Shown here: piece after piece, positions 35,908-47,738 of the stretch
Position numbering within the stretch: the stretch's first letter is position 1
Layout of the letters: every line of letters starts with the position of its first letter
DNA from: Pyropia haitanensis
Lineage: Eukaryota; Rhodophyta; Bangiophyceae; Bangiales; Bangiaceae
Reading direction: 5' to 3'
Assembly: GCA_008729055.1 (NCBI GenBank)
Contig: SDUX01000003.1
Coordinates: 930,001-994,000, forward strand
Length of the DNA stretch: 64,000 nucleotides
Notes under the pieces: generated by a model
What the model was told of the DNA's origin: nothing
The model's input: the letters and a program-made list of their open reading frames with translations, nothing else
Database searches by the model: none
Made by a program: the position numbers and the translations under genes

Positions 35908-37129
35908 ACCCATGCGCAGTGCCTGCTAAACCGTCTCAAAAAAAACCTGATTTTTCGGTTGCGGGGCCCCTGGCGGGGTTGCGTCGGATCTTGCTTTCAC
36001 GCCTGCCAGTCTGCGGGACAAGCAAGATTTTTGTGTGGAGTCTGCTTTTTCCGCAAGTCAGTCATTCTTGCGCGGCCCTTTTCGAAAATCTCCCACGCTG
36101 CGACTGTCAACAACCGTCGGAATGTATCCAATCAGAGGCCGGGACAGAACAGGTGTTCGAAGCCCTGGGCCGTCGTGGCTACCTGGACCAGCGCCGGGTT
36201 CTCGCTCTTCCGCTGAGACAGCAGCTGCTCGTTTACCTGCGCCAGCACCGCAGTCGAGCCGCACACCTCAAGGCGGAGTAATTCCACCTTCTGCCGCAGG
36301 CAGTCAGGGTCCGGCTTCTACGCCTCTGTGGATGCCGCCTCCATGGCGATAGCCACCGTCGAGAGCGAGGGGGAAGCGGAGGCGTGCTGAGGGAAGGGGG
36401 AGGCGGGAGAGGGAGCTACTATCGGCTGAAGCGAATTTGACGGCGGGCACCATCCCCGCACCGCGCCACCGTTACCAGTTACCACAGCCTGCAGTGGCTG
36501 CCGCTCCGCAGCGCCCCAAAAAGCCGTCATCACTGCGACCCCCACGGACGAGAACGGGGGGAGAGTGGACGGGCGTGGGGGACTGAAGGTGAGGGGGCTA
36601 CCTGCGGGCAGAGAAGCGGGTGACCGGAGTGGAGGGGGAGGGGGGAAGAGGGTGCCACCCCTTTGCGCTACGCCATCCGCCCAAGCCGGGTCATCAAGCG
36701 CCTCGTCAAGGCGTCTCCCTCGACGTCACTTTTTCTTACCACCGGGCCCCGCAGAGTGCGGGAGATTTTCGCCGCAATGGCCCATGCAGAGGAGATTCCG
36801 CAAGATGGTTTGCGGCGACCGCAAGCCACCTTGCGGTCATTGCAAACGTCCGAAGGTGCGGATTGCATGGAGCCATGCAGTGAAGCGTTTCGGTCCGTCG
36901 CCATCGGTGATTTATCTATGGCCAGACAGCTCAGCTCAACGCGCTTCTGTCCGTATGAGATGAACTCCGTCGATGGACCGAAAGGCACCCATGTAAATGA
37001 TAAACAAAAAACCCGAGAAAAATCGGGGCTCACACTGTCGAAACAGACGGTGACAACCGCTTGCGGGCCGGCCCAAGCAGCGGAAAAGCAAGTCTTTTTT
37101 GAGACGGTTTAGCAGGCACTGCGATGGGT
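35908..37129. mobile_element. Inverted-repeat (MITE-like) element, about 1.2 kb
   Basis: The two ends are inverted copies of about 34 bases. The left end (35908-35946) contains GCAGTGCCTGCTAAACCGTC followed by TC and an A run; the right end (37095-37129) is its reverse complement, and the ACCCAT outside it is also mirrored. A weaker inverted match lies inside (CGAAAATCTCCC near 36083 against GGGAGATTTTCG near 36758), so the inverted repeats may once have been longer. The body is clearly less GC-rich than the flanks. No transposase-like frame is seen, so it looks non-autonomous. A target-site duplication is not obvious. Confidence 0.65.
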
Positions 37130-38202
37130 GCAAGACGATGCAAGACGCGCGCCAACGACAACGACGAGACAGGCGTGTTGGGGATAAGCAACAACAGGGC
37201 AACGACGTCCTGGACTGTCCTATACTGGCACCTCGGTGGGACCGTCAGCGGCGGGACAACTCGCGTCCCCCTCCCCTCTGCAAAGAGCGTCGGCCCCTGC
37301 GGCCGTGCTCAGCAGTGTGGGTGGCGCGGCCGCCGCCGCCACGCGCCACGCCCGCCGCCAGCCGAGCCCGCGGGAACCGCGATGGGGGAGGGGGCGGCGT
37401 CACCGGGGCGGCGCGGCCACCACACCACCCCCAGAGGCGGCACATCCAAGCAGCGTGTACATAGTTTACGGGTGGCGCCATCCCCCCCTACCCCCCCCCT
37501 CCCCCCCCCCCACCCACCTCATCACTTCTCTCCCGCGCGACAGGCACACGGGCGCGGGCAGCACGGGGCGGAAGGAAGGGACGCGGGCGCCACTCCCCGC
37601 CGCCCCGCTTGGTGACAGCCGCGGCGGCCAGCCCCGAGAGGGCGCGGGGGTGGGTGCAGGCGGCGGCGTCGGTGCCGCCCCAGCCGTCCCCAACCCTCGC
37701 CCCCCCCCCCATCCCCGCCCACCTACTCCCGCCCCCACCCCCCCCCACCCCGGCCATCGCCCGTCCCTGCACCCCCCATGAGGGGGCGCGGGACAGAGAC
37801 GAGCAGGCACCGGCGCCGCCGCCCGCCGGCGCGGCGCGCCCCCCGTGCGGGGCGACCACGCCGGCCGCCGCGGCCACGCGCCAGGCAGCGCCTCTACAGC
37901 TGGGGGCGGCCGACCGCCACGGGCGGCGGCGCGCCGGCGGCCGCCCGACGGCCAGACGACAGCGGGGCGGCGCGCCCCACCAGGCTGGCGGGGGGGGGGG
38001 GCAGCGACTCTGCCGGCGCGTGGGCGCCACTCCTCCTCCCCGTCCGCCCCCTCTCGCGTCCACGACCCTCCGCCTGCCCACTGCCCCACACATGGCGCCA
38101 GTCTCCCCCCCCCTCCCCCCACCCCACCCCCCCCCCTCCCCCTCCCCCTCCCCCTCCCAACCTCATGGCCACGACATGTTCAGCAGTACCCCAACCAAAA
38201 GG
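37130..38202. other. C-rich intergenic region
   Basis: Downstream of the DUF547 gene. It includes C tracts at 37483-37515, 37695-37750 and 38107-38160. The open frames lack domains and consistent codon use. A TGTACAT site lies at about 37456-37462. Confidence 0.45.
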
Positions 38203-39039
38203 CTAGGGAAAAGACGGCGTGGCCTTGTTGAACCCCCAATCATACTCGGCGTAGGCGACCTTGAGCCGCCCCACCCCCGCCGCGTGCTCCTCCACCAGCC
38301 GCACCACCGCCGCCGCGTCGGCGGGCACCAGGTACCGCGCCACCCACAGCAGCACGTCGGACTGGGTGGCGCCAAAGTCCGGCGCGTACCAGCTGAGGAT
38401 CTTGGACAGCACCACCTCCCGCCCGTCCCCGTCAACGGTGGTCGTGGCGCGCAGGAACTGCCGCGCCGCCGCGTCGAGCTCCGCGTCCAGCCCCGCCGCG
38501 CTGTACAGCCGGATGGCCGGGCACGACCGCGCGCCACAGTTGAGCGCAAAGTGCACGCGCGGGTCCACGTCCGCGAGCGCCACCTGCCGCCGCGCCTCGT
38601 CGTCGGCAAACGGGCGGGGCGCAAACGGGACGGGCCCCGCGCGGTTGCCCCGCAGCACGCCGTGCTCCATCTCGTCGAGCGTGTACACGCGGCCGCCCAC
38701 ATTGTAGGCGGCGGTCTTGAAGAGGGCGAGCCGCGCGGCGAGCGTCGACGACGGCGAGACGGGGTGGATAAAGCCAAAGTGGACGACCGAGTGCACGACG
38801 AGCGCGTTGTACAGGTTGATGAAGAAGGCGGTGCGCTCGGGGGGGGGCAGCGTCGACGCGTCCACGACGCGCAGCCGCCACACCGACGCGACGTAGGGGG
38901 CGAGCGTCGGGCCGTCGGCCAGCTCGTAGCGCACCGCCCGCCGCGACGGCGTGACGATGCGCTCAAAGAGGAGGCCGATGCGCATCTGCACCTCCCGCGC
39001 AATGACCGCCATCTCCGAGACGGTCAGGTGGGCGCGCAG

Positions 39040-39071
<32 letters not shown>

Positions 39072-39685
39072 GCAACGGCGGCGGCGGCGCCACCGCCGGC
39101 GCCACCGCCGACGAGGCGGTCACCACCGCCACGACGCCCGCCGGCGGGCCGTTGCCCATCGCCACAGCCTCGGCGTGCCGCGGCGGCGAGGCGGGCGGGA
39201 AGACCACGTTGGACGCGTGGTGGCCCATGCCGCGCACCACCACCGGACCGCCGCCACCGCCGCCGCCGCCGCCGCCGACCGCCACGCTTGGGTCGTGCGC
39301 GTGGCTGGCCACCGCCGCCGTCCCCTCCGCGGCGGCAGCCGCGGCGGCGGCGTCGTCCGTGGCGGGCGCCGCGGCGCCGGGCGGCGGCGGGGGAGGGGGC
39401 AGGGGCAGCGCCGCCTGCAGCAGCCCCGCGTGCCGCACGGCCGTGCCAGGGACGGCCGCGCTGACGGTGGTGGCCGCCGCCACCCCCCCCCCTGGGGTCT
39501 CCTCCCGTCCGGGTGCCCGTCCGCCGCGCGCCACCGGGTCCACCCGTTGGCCACCACCACCGCGCTCATCGCGGCGGCGGCCTCGTCCGACTCGGACTCG
39601 CCGTCCGCGGCCGCGGCGGCCGCCACGTCGGCGCCGCCCGCCTGCGCCCCAGCCGCGGCGCTCCCCGCCCCGTCGCCGCCCCCGT

Positions 39686-39722
<37 letters not shown>

Positions 39723-40253
39723 ACCACCGCCGCCGCCGCCGCCGCCGCCGCCGGCCGCCGCCGCTTCCCCCGCCCCCGCCGCCGCTCCTTCCGCCGCTGC
39801 CGGCGCCGCGTCTGCCGCCGGCGCCCCGTCGGCACCAGCGCCGGCGGCGGCGGCAGCGGCGGCGGCGGCGGCGGCGGCGGCGGCCGCCGCCGCCGCCGCC
39901 GCCGTCGCCGTCGCCGTCGCCGTCGTGTCGCCCCCCCCCCCCGCCCCAACCGGCGGCGCCTCGATCGACAGGCACTGCCCCTCATTGAGCACCACCGGCG
40001 CGGGCGCAAACATGCTGTGCACCGCGTCGCGGTAGCGGTTGCGCAGCGACGCGACAATGCCGCGGCTGCGCTTGGCAATCGGCGGGCTCACCGGCAGCCG
40101 CACCGACACGCCGCTCGTCGACGCGACCGCCGCCTCGGCGGCGGCCGTCACCGCCGCGGCGGCGGTGTAGGGCGAGGGGGGGGACGCCCCCGCCGCGACG
40201 GCCGGGGCGGTCACCACCAGCGCGCACGCGTCGGCGGCGGCGGCGCGGCCGGC

Positions 40254-40309
<56 letters not shown>

Positions 40310-40558
40310 CGGTGGGGGTGGCGGCGCCGGCGGCGCGTGCTGGGGGTTGGCCCGCGCGGCCGTCGGCCGCGGCGGCCGTCCCGGCCGCCGCGACCACCCC
40401 GCGCGAGTCAAAGAGCGGCGTGACGGGCGCTGCCGCCGCCGCCGCCGCGGCGGCGGCGACGCCGCCCGTGAGCGGCGGTGACCCGGGCGGCGGCGGGGTG
40501 GGGTAGGGCCACTCCCGACGGGGGGCGCCCACCGTGGCGGCCGCCGCCGCCGCCGCCG

Positions 40559-40596
<38 letters not shown>

Positions 40597-41042
40597 ACCG
40601 CCGCCGCCGCCGACGCGCCACCGGGGTCGGGACAGCTGACCGCGTCGATAAAGTCGTCGCCGCTGTGGCTGCTGTCCTCGTCCATGCCGCCGCGCTCCGC
40701 GCCCGCGGCGGCGCCGCCGCAGACGCCCCCATCGGCGCCACCACACGCGGTCCCTGCACCACCACCACCACCACCACCACCACCACCACCACCACCACCA
40801 CCACCACCACCACCACCACCCCCACCTCCACCGCCGCGGCCGCCACCCCAGTCACCCGCCACCGTCAGCCCCCGCCCCCTCGCCTCTTGCGCTCCCACCG
40901 CCACCCCCGCGGCTGCCGGCAGCGGCCGCCGCGGGCCACCCCCCCCCCCCCCCCCCCCCCCCCCACTCGCGGCAGCGGCCGCCGCCGCCGCCGCCGCCGC
41001 CGGCGGGTGCCGCAGGTGCCGCCGCCCCGGCTTGGCGGTCAT
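38203..41042 (-). CDS. DUF547 domain protein with long low-complexity N-terminus
   Basis: The C-terminal part (about 39010-38203) is a full DUF547 domain: FFINLYNALVVHSVVHFG, YNVGGRVYTLDEMEHGVLRG, the hallmark VHFALNCGARSCPAIR, LSKILSWYAPDFG and EYDWGFNKATPS at the end. The region before it is Ala/Gly-rich with a more ordered stretch, KRSRGIVASLRNRYRDAVHSM (about 40080-40020). A frame change lies in the C run at 39486-39496. I chose the ATG at 41042 (MTAKPGRRHLRH) because codon bias continues to it; the in-frame ATG at 40685 (MDEDSSHSGDD) is an equally simple start and avoids the (CAC)n tract. In plants DUF547 is often fused to a coiled coil; no coiled coil is seen here. Biochemical role unknown. 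Confidence 0.75.
40757..40820. repeat. CAC/GGT trinucleotide repeat
   Basis: About twenty tandem CAC units at 40757-40820, just upstream of the internal start of the DUF547 gene. If coding on the minus strand it would give a Gly run; otherwise it is 5' UTR or promoter sequence. Confidence 0.9.
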
Positions 41043-41255
41043 TGCTCGGCCGCCCGCGGCGGCGCCGGTCGACGCCGCCACCCGCGCGGCGCGGCGGCCG
41101 GTGCCGAGGGGGGGGGGGAAAGGAAGCCGGGGGGGGGGGGGGTGGGGGGGGAGGGGGGGGGGGGGGGCAGACACCCGCCGCCGCGGACCGCCGCCGACGC
41201 GCGCCCGCGTGGCCGCCCGGCCCGCCGCGGCGGGGTCGTGCCGCAGACGGCCGCC

Positions 41256-41293
<38 letters not shown>

Positions 41294-42764
41294 AGGGGGA
41301 GGGGGCGCCCGCCGCAGGGGCGGCGGTGGTGGTGGTGGTGGTGGTGGCGGTGGGGGGGGGGGGGGGGGGGGGCGCGCCGCCGCGGCGGCGGCCGGCGGCA
41401 CGCCGCCGCGGCCGCGGCCGCGCGCCGCCGACGGCGGCCGCCGCGGGCGGGGCGGCCGCCGCGGCGCCGGTTCCCCCCCCCCCCCCCCGCCCCCCCGCGT
41501 GGCCGCCACGCCCGCCGCCGCCGCCCCGCGTGGCCCGCCGACGGGCACGCAGACGGGCGTTGGCGGGCGGCGGGCGGCTGCCACCCACCCCCCCCCCCCA
41601 ACACCAGACTCCACTCCACCCCCCCCCCACCCGCGTCGTGTTCCTCCCTCCCCCCACCCCCCTCCCCACCACCGCCGTCCCCCCTCCGTCCGCCCCTCTC
41701 GGCCACACCAGCACGTCCCCCCCGCACGCCGCGTCGGCCGTACCCGATGCGCCGGCGCGGCTGGGGAGGGAGGAGCGCGGGGCGGAAGGGGGGGGGGGTA
41801 GGGGGGGGGTGTGCGGAGGAGGGGGGGTGGTTGGCGATAAGCCGGCCGACCCCGCGGGTGCGGCCAGCGCAGGTCGGGGAGGGGGGACGGGCTGGGGCGG
41901 TGGGGGCGGCGGCGGCGGCGGCGGCGGCGGTCGGCGCCGCGCGGGCGGCGGCGGCGGCGGCCGTCGCGGGCCGCGGCGGCCGCGGCTGTCCGTCCGTCGG
42001 CGGGTGTGCGGCGACGGCGGGGGGGGGGGGGGGGGGGCGGCAGCCACACTGGCCGCGACCACCGGCCGTCGCGGGGGGGAAGGGCGGCCGGCCGCACCGC
42101 GGGGGGGGGGAGGGGCAGGGCCGCCGCGGTGGTCGGCGTCCACAGGGGGGTGGGGTGGGGTGGTGGGGGGCGGGGGGAGGGGGAGGGGGGTGAGCGCACG
42201 GACGGCGTGCCGCGCCAGCGTCGTTGCGTCGGCACACGCCCGCGGCGGGGGGCGACTGGGGGGTGTGCTCGCGTCGGCCGCGGCCGGCCGGCCGGGCCGC
42301 CGCTCCCGCCCGCGCGGCGAGCGGCGGGGGGGGTGTGTGCCGCCGCCGCCGCCGCTCGCGCCGCCCGCTGGCGCCCACCGCCGCCGCCGCCGGCCGCCGC
42401 GCCCGCCCGCCGCCGCCGCGGCCGTCAATGGCGGGGCCGCCGCGGCGCGCGGCGTGGCCACGTTGGCAACGCACGCGCCGCCCGTAGGGGGTTGCAAGGG
42501 GGGGGGGGGGGGGGGGGGGGGGGGGTGGCGTGGCCAGCTCCCCAATGGGCCTGTGGTGGAAGCGCGGGGGGGGGTGCGGCGGAGGGGGAGTGCGGGGGGG
42601 GGGGGGGAGCGCGGCGGAGCAAGACGCTGCCGCGCCGGCTGGCCTGCCGGCCGCCCGCACGCCCGCGGCGGCGCGTCGCACAGCCGTGACGGCGGGCGTG
42701 TGCGGGTGGGCGGCGCCGGCGCGGCGGGGGTGGCGCGGCCGCCGCGGCGCGCGGCAGCGGCGGC

Positions 42765-42801
<37 letters not shown>

Positions 42802-44338
42802 TGCGATAGGACGGCCGTCGGCTAGGGGGGGCGGGGGGGGGGGGGGGGCGGCGATAGGGGCGCATCGTCTGTAAGGTGGGGATATTATGCAGGGGGCAGC
42901 GGGAATGGCGGGGCGGGCGCCCGCGGGGGGGGCGCCGCGCCCGGCGGGTGCCCCACACGTGGGAGCGGGAGGTTGGCTACACGGGTGGGGTGGGAGCGGT
43001 GGGGGGGGGGGGGGGGAGGTCCCCCACCCTTGGGACGGACCCGGCCGGCCCCGCATCCGCACCCGCTGTCCCCCTGCCGCCGCGGTTGGGGCGGTGGCGC
43101 CGCCGCGCGCACCACATGCAACGGCGGGTGTGGCCACTGGCGGCGGCGCGGGTGGCCGGGCGGGGGGGCGTCTGGGGTGTGGACCGGGGGGGGCGGGGGG
43201 GGGTGGTGGTGGTGGGGGGGGGGGGGGGGGGGGCGGCGGCTTTTTCGTCCCGGCGCCACGCCGTGTGGTCGTGTGCGTGTGGGTGGGTGGGCGCGGCGGG
43301 AGATGCGCGCGCGCGCCGCGCCGCCGCACAGCCGCCGACGCCGCCGGGACGGGCGGCTATGGATGGGCGCCGACCGCCGCAGGCCCCCCACCCCGGGTGG
43401 AATCCCATTGGGGGTGCGGTGCAGCGGCTGGCGGTCGGCGGGGCGGGCGCGCTGCGCGCGCGCGACGGCCATCGTCGACCGGGCGGTTGGGCGGGGAAAG
43501 GGGGGTGGGGCGGAGGGGGGGGGGAGGTTGGGGGGGGGGGGGTGGGGGGGTGCAGACACGACCGCCGCTGCTCCCATCACCCCCCCCGCCGCACCACCAC
43601 GACGGCCCCACGGGCGGTGGTCAACGGCCGGCGGGCCACACCACACCGACGGCGGTGGCGGTGGCGGCGGCGGCCGTCGCGGCGGCCGCGGCCGGGGGCG
43701 GCCCCCCCCCCCCCCAGCGGCTTTGACGGCTGGGGGATCAAGGGCGGCCTCGCGGGGGGGGGTGCGGCGCGCCGACGCGGCAAGGAGGAGGGGCAATCTC
43801 GGTGCGCCGCGGCGCCGTGGGGGGGGTGCCGTCGGGCCAGCCACCCGCGGGGAGATTGGTGGCTGCGCGTGTCACACGCGGGTGACCGCCGTGTGCCGCG
43901 CCTGTCCAATCCCGTGGGTGTGGCTGGCGGGGGGGGGGGGGGGGGGGGGGGGGGGGGCGGTCCGCCACCACGTACGCACCGGGGCAAGGTCGTCGGGTAC
44001 CCTCCCCCCCCCCTCCCCCCCACCTCTTTTGCCCAGTCTCGGGCACACGGCGTGCTTGTGTGCGAGGGTACGGTGTGGACGCCCACGCACGGGAAAGATG
44101 AAATAGAGAGTGGACGGCGGTACCGAAAACGCCAGTGGGCAGCGCATCGTCATCCGCTTACCGCCGGCAGGGGACCGACCCCTCGGTGAAAATCCTCGCT
44201 CTCGCCAAGACTCTCACCTCCGGAGATAATGAACATCCGACAATTACCCGCATTGCGGCTCGTCGGAGAGGTGGAACTGGCAGCCGCAGACAACGGCGGG
44301 GGGGGCACCCCACGTGAGCACCGCGGTGTTGAACCGTC
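41043..44338. other. Homopolymer-rich region without a supported gene
   Basis: About 3.3 kb dominated by G runs (for example 41111-41167, 41353-41370, 42499-42526, 43213-43233, 43930-43958) and by GCC/GGC triplets. Long frames exist on both strands because stops are rare at this GC content, but none shows a domain or a stable codon pattern. About 44080-44320, downstream of the Fanzor-like frame, is less GC-rich. Confidence 0.5.
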
Positions 44339-45361
44339 TCACGCGAGAGGTGCCGCGCCGCCCCCATCTGCGGCCGCGTCGTCCCCCTCACCGCTCGCCG
44401 CGACCAGCGCGTCAGCCGGTGCCCGCCCCGCGCAGTCCGGCTGCCCACCGGCAGCTCGCGCGGCCTCCTCCCCGCCCGGGCGGTCGTTCCAGTCCACACG
44501 GACCCACCGAACGTGGGCTGCGGTCCGGAACGGGTAGCACGGGCGCCCGCGTATGGACTGCCACGTGCGCCAGCCAATGTTGGCCGCCGCCGTCACGTCG
44601 CGGTTGACCATGCCCCGCGCGCAGCTGGGCTCGACGCACTCCTTGACGCACCACACTGCCGAGTAGCGGTGCGCCAAGAACACGGGCCCCGCGTGCGGTT
44701 GCGGGTGCGCTGCCGCTCGGGCCGCTGCGGCACTGGCGCCCGCTTCTCGGCACGCCGCCCGCCGACGCGCGTCGCGCAGCGGCGCGCCGCGCTGCCACCC
44801 CGCGAGATGCGCAGTGCTCGGCCGGCCGCGGCGGCCGCGCGTGCCGCGCCGGCGCCCGCACACACGCGTGCCGCGGGGCACCCGCGGCGGCGACCCCGGC
44901 GACGGAACCACCAGCGCCAGCCGTGAGTGACAGCCGTCGCACGTTTGGCTCGTGTTTCGCTCGGGCACGTCCACCGTCCAGCACAGGTGTCGCAGGCGAC
45001 GCGTCAGGTGCAACGCCCCGCCGTGCGTCGCAGCGTCGCCAATCGCCACCGCCACGACAGCCCCATCCACCACACGGCGTAAGCGGCCGCCGGTCAGTTC
45101 GCGCGCCACCTGCGCAGCAAACCTCCCGCGCTGCAGCACTGCGTGCAGCCGCGCCGTGCGCAGACCGCGCGTTCCTTCCGCGCCCCACAGATCTCCGTAC
45201 AGCGCTAACTCCCCCAATGGCCAGAACCAGCGATTGCCTTGGTGCAGACAATGCCAGCAGACCAGTCTACGCGGGAGCCTCGTGGCACCGTGAAGTCGGC
45301 TCGTCGCACTTGTTGGACACCCGCCACACCCCGGGCTCCTCAGCGGGACTGGAGGGGTCAT
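44339..45361 (-). pseudogene. Fanzor/TnpB-like RNA-guided nuclease, C-terminal part only
   Basis: About 340 codons from an ATG at 45361. The C-terminal nuclease core of the Fanzor/TnpB family is present: the RuvC-II region with glutamate in VPERNTSQTCDGCHSRL, whose CxxC starts the zinc finger, then after an Arg/Ala-rich insert of about 100 residues the second pair VKECVEPSC followed by NRDVTAAANIGW, the RuvC-III aspartate motif. The N-terminal half expected in this family (wedge/REC region and the RuvC-I aspartate) is absent, and upstream sequence turns into short repeats at 45408-45520. The piece therefore looks 5'-truncated, and I call it a relic; an upstream exon that I cannot recognise is the alternative. 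Fanzors are eukaryotic relatives of TnpB carried by transposons. Confidence 0.68.
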
Positions 45362-45672
45362 GTTCCGATGTACGGCCAAATCCTTTGCTAATATGGACTT
45401 GAATCAGCTGGTCCCCTGACGCTTCGCGGCCAGATCCCAGGGGACCAGGGGGGGGCCCGATTCCAGGCAATCCAGGGGGGGGGCCGATTCCAGGCAATCC
45501 AGGGGGGGGGTGGTCCCCTCAGGCCGAGTGGATACTGCTTCCAGCAGCCCCCGGCGAGCCATCGGCGGCGGTCGGCTCCCAGTGGTAGCCACCGACCGCC
45601 GCCTGCGCCCGACGGCTCGCCGCTCCTCCCGTCCCCGCCCCTCTGCAACGCCCGCCTCGCCTTGGCGTCGAC
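45362..45672. other. Region between the Fanzor relic and the SDR gene
   Basis: Contains the inverted and direct repeats at 45408-45520, described separately, and a GC-rich leader before the SDR start. No further gene. Confidence 0.5.
45408..45520. repeat. Hairpin and short tandem repeats beside the Fanzor relic
   Basis: CTGGTCCCCTG at 45408-45418 and its exact reverse complement at 45438-45448 can form an 11-bp stem with a 19-base loop. A direct copy of TGGTCCCCT recurs at 45511-45519. Between them the unit CCGATTCCAGGCAATCCAG plus a G run is repeated twice in tandem. Such structures are common at transposon ends; the link to the relic is inferred from position. Confidence 0.7.
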
Positions 45673-47197
45673 ATGCGCACCGCTTCCAGTGCCGCCGCCG
45701 CCGCCGCCACCACCAGCTGCCCCGCTTTCATCGGCGCCCTCCCCCCCGTGCGTCCCTTCCCCGCCGCCGCCGCCGCCGCCGCCACCCCCGCCGCCCGCCG
45801 CGGCGGCCCGCGGCGACCGTCGCGCGGTCGGTTCCCCCCCCCCCCACCGGCGGGACGGCTCTGCGGCTGACGCCGCCCGCCGCGGCCGCGACGACCATGC
45901 CGTCTGGCGCCCCCCCCCCCGGGCGCCCCCTCGCCGGCCGCGTCTACGTGGTCACGGGCGCGACGCGCGGCATCGGCCGGGGCATCGCGGTTGGCCTCGG
46001 CGAGGCTGGCGCCGCGGTCATCCTCACCGGCCGCACCGCGAGTGCCACCCGCCCCGGCGGGCCGTGCCTCGACGAAGTCGCCGCGGCGGTCACCGCGGCG
46101 GGCGGCGTCGCGCACGCGGCGGTGGTGGACCACGCGGACGACGCGTCGGTCGAGGCGTTTTGGGTGGCCACGCTGCCGCGGCTGGCGCCGGCTGGGATTG
46201 ACGGGCTGGTAAACAACGCGTACGGGGGGATCGCCACACTCGCGGAGAACCTCCACCGGCCGTGGTGGTCCAAGACCGTGCCGGATGATGGGGGGGGGGG
46301 CGGCGTCCCGGGACCCCGGGGGGGGGTGGCGGTGGCGGTGGCGGTGGCGGTGGCGGTGGCGGTGGGGAGGGGGGGGGGGACCCGCCACCGAGCCCGCCGG
46401 GGGAGGTGTGGGACGCGGTCATCCGCGTCGGCGCCCGCGGCGGCTACATCTGTGCCGCGCACGCGGCGCGGTCGATGGTCGCCCGCGCCCGCCGCGACGG
46501 CGGCCACGACCGTGCCGACCGCCCCGCCGGGGTGATTGTGAATATCGGCAGCGCCGGCGGCGTCGTGCCGCTCTTTGACCCCCTGTACGGGGTGGGCAAG
46601 GTCGCCCTCGACCGGCTGACCGCCGACGGCGCCGCGGCGCTGCGCGCAGAGGGGGTGGCGATGCTCAGCGTCTGGCCGGGGCTGGTGTCGACGGAAAAGA
46701 TGGTCGCGTATATGGGCGCGTTTGACGCGGTCGGCGCGCACGTGGTCGGCGACGCCGTCGGCAGCCGTGGCGGCGACGGCGGCGGCGGCGGCGGTGGTGG
46801 TGGCGGCGGCGGCGGCGGCAAGGCGGCCAGCGGCGGCGGCGGTGGGGGTGGTGGTGGCGGCGGCGGCGGCCGCCGCGGCCGCGGCGGCCGCCCCTTTTCC
46901 GCGGGCCTCGCCACCGCCGAGTCCCCCCTCTACGTTGGCCGCTGTCTGGCGGTGCTCCTCGGCTGGCCACGCGACCAGCTGCTCGCCGCCGCCGGCGGCG
47001 TCCTCCTCTCCGCCGACGTTGGCCGGTCGGCGGGGGTGGTGGACGAGGCGGGCCGCTCGCCGCTATCCTTTCGCAGCGCTCGGTACTTGGTGGCCGCCGC
47101 CGTGCCGGCGCTCGCGGAGCGCTGGTGGGTGCCGGATGTGCTGCTGCCGTGGCCGTTGGTGCGCCTGTTTTTGCCGGCGCAGCCGCGGTTGCGGTGA
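45673..47197 (+). CDS. DHRS1-like short-chain dehydrogenase/reductase
   Basis: From the ATG at 45673 a Ser/Thr/Ala/Arg-rich leader (MRTASSAAAAAATTS) resembles an organelle transit peptide. After a frame change in the C run at about 45835-45846 the second in-frame ATG (45897) leads into the Rossmann fold VYVVTGATRGIGRGIAVGL, with the cofactor-binding TGxxxGIG. GIDGLVNNAYGG carries the NNAG-equivalent motif, VNIGSAGG the catalytic serine region, and LYGVGKVALDRL the YxxxK pair. The end contains MLSVWPGLVSTEKM and a C-terminal extension (LYVGRCLAVLLGWPRD...LPWPLVRLFLPA). NNAY plus YGVGK and the WPG segment match DHRS1. A Gly-rich insert and a second frame change lie at about 46280-46390. The NAD(P)H-dependent substrate is unknown. 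If the leader is not used, the protein starts at 45897 and is cytosolic. Confidence 0.8.
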
Positions 47198-47738
47198 GGG
47201 GGTGGGGGTGGCGGGGTAGGGGGGGATGGGGGGGGATCCCGAGGGGACCGCGTGACGCTGGTGGTGGCGGACGCGCCGGGGTAGGGCGTGCCGTTTGTCG
47301 GCGTTGGCCGCGAGTGTGTATGTAGGGTTGAGGTAGGCAAAAAGAGCATGGGAGGACGGAGGTGTCTTTGTGGGACGATGGGCAGTGGCGGTGCCGTGTG
47401 GACGGACCGCGGCAGTCGCTACGCCCGTTACGCAGTGCAGCGGGTGGAGACTGTCCATGGGGGGTCGGCACGCACCTACGACGGGGGTGCCCGTCGGGGG
47501 GGACCTCCAGACGGAATACACCACAACAGTCTGTAGCTCCAAGCCCGTGCCCACCCGCGCGGCGGCCAGGCGCGTCGGTCCACGAGTCCAAACCATGACA
47601 CCCCCCCCCCCCCCCCCCCCCCCCCCCACACTCGCAGCCGTCTCCCCCCCCCCCCCCAAACCCCAATCCGTCGTCCCCCCTCCCCTACCCCCCCTCCCCT
47701 ACCCCCCCCCCCCCCCCCCGCCGCCGCACCTACCCTTC
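47198..47738. other. Intergenic region between convergent genes
   Basis: Downstream flanks of the SDR gene and the lumen-protein gene. Long C runs lie at 47599-47627 and 47646-47657, with mixed C tracts up to 47719. No gene is visible. Confidence 0.5.

Noticed and set aside
41043..42545. Upstream continuation of the DUF547 reading frame to 42545
   Set aside because: The frame stays open only because stops are rare in G/C runs; composition is erratic and the ATG at 41042 is a better limit.
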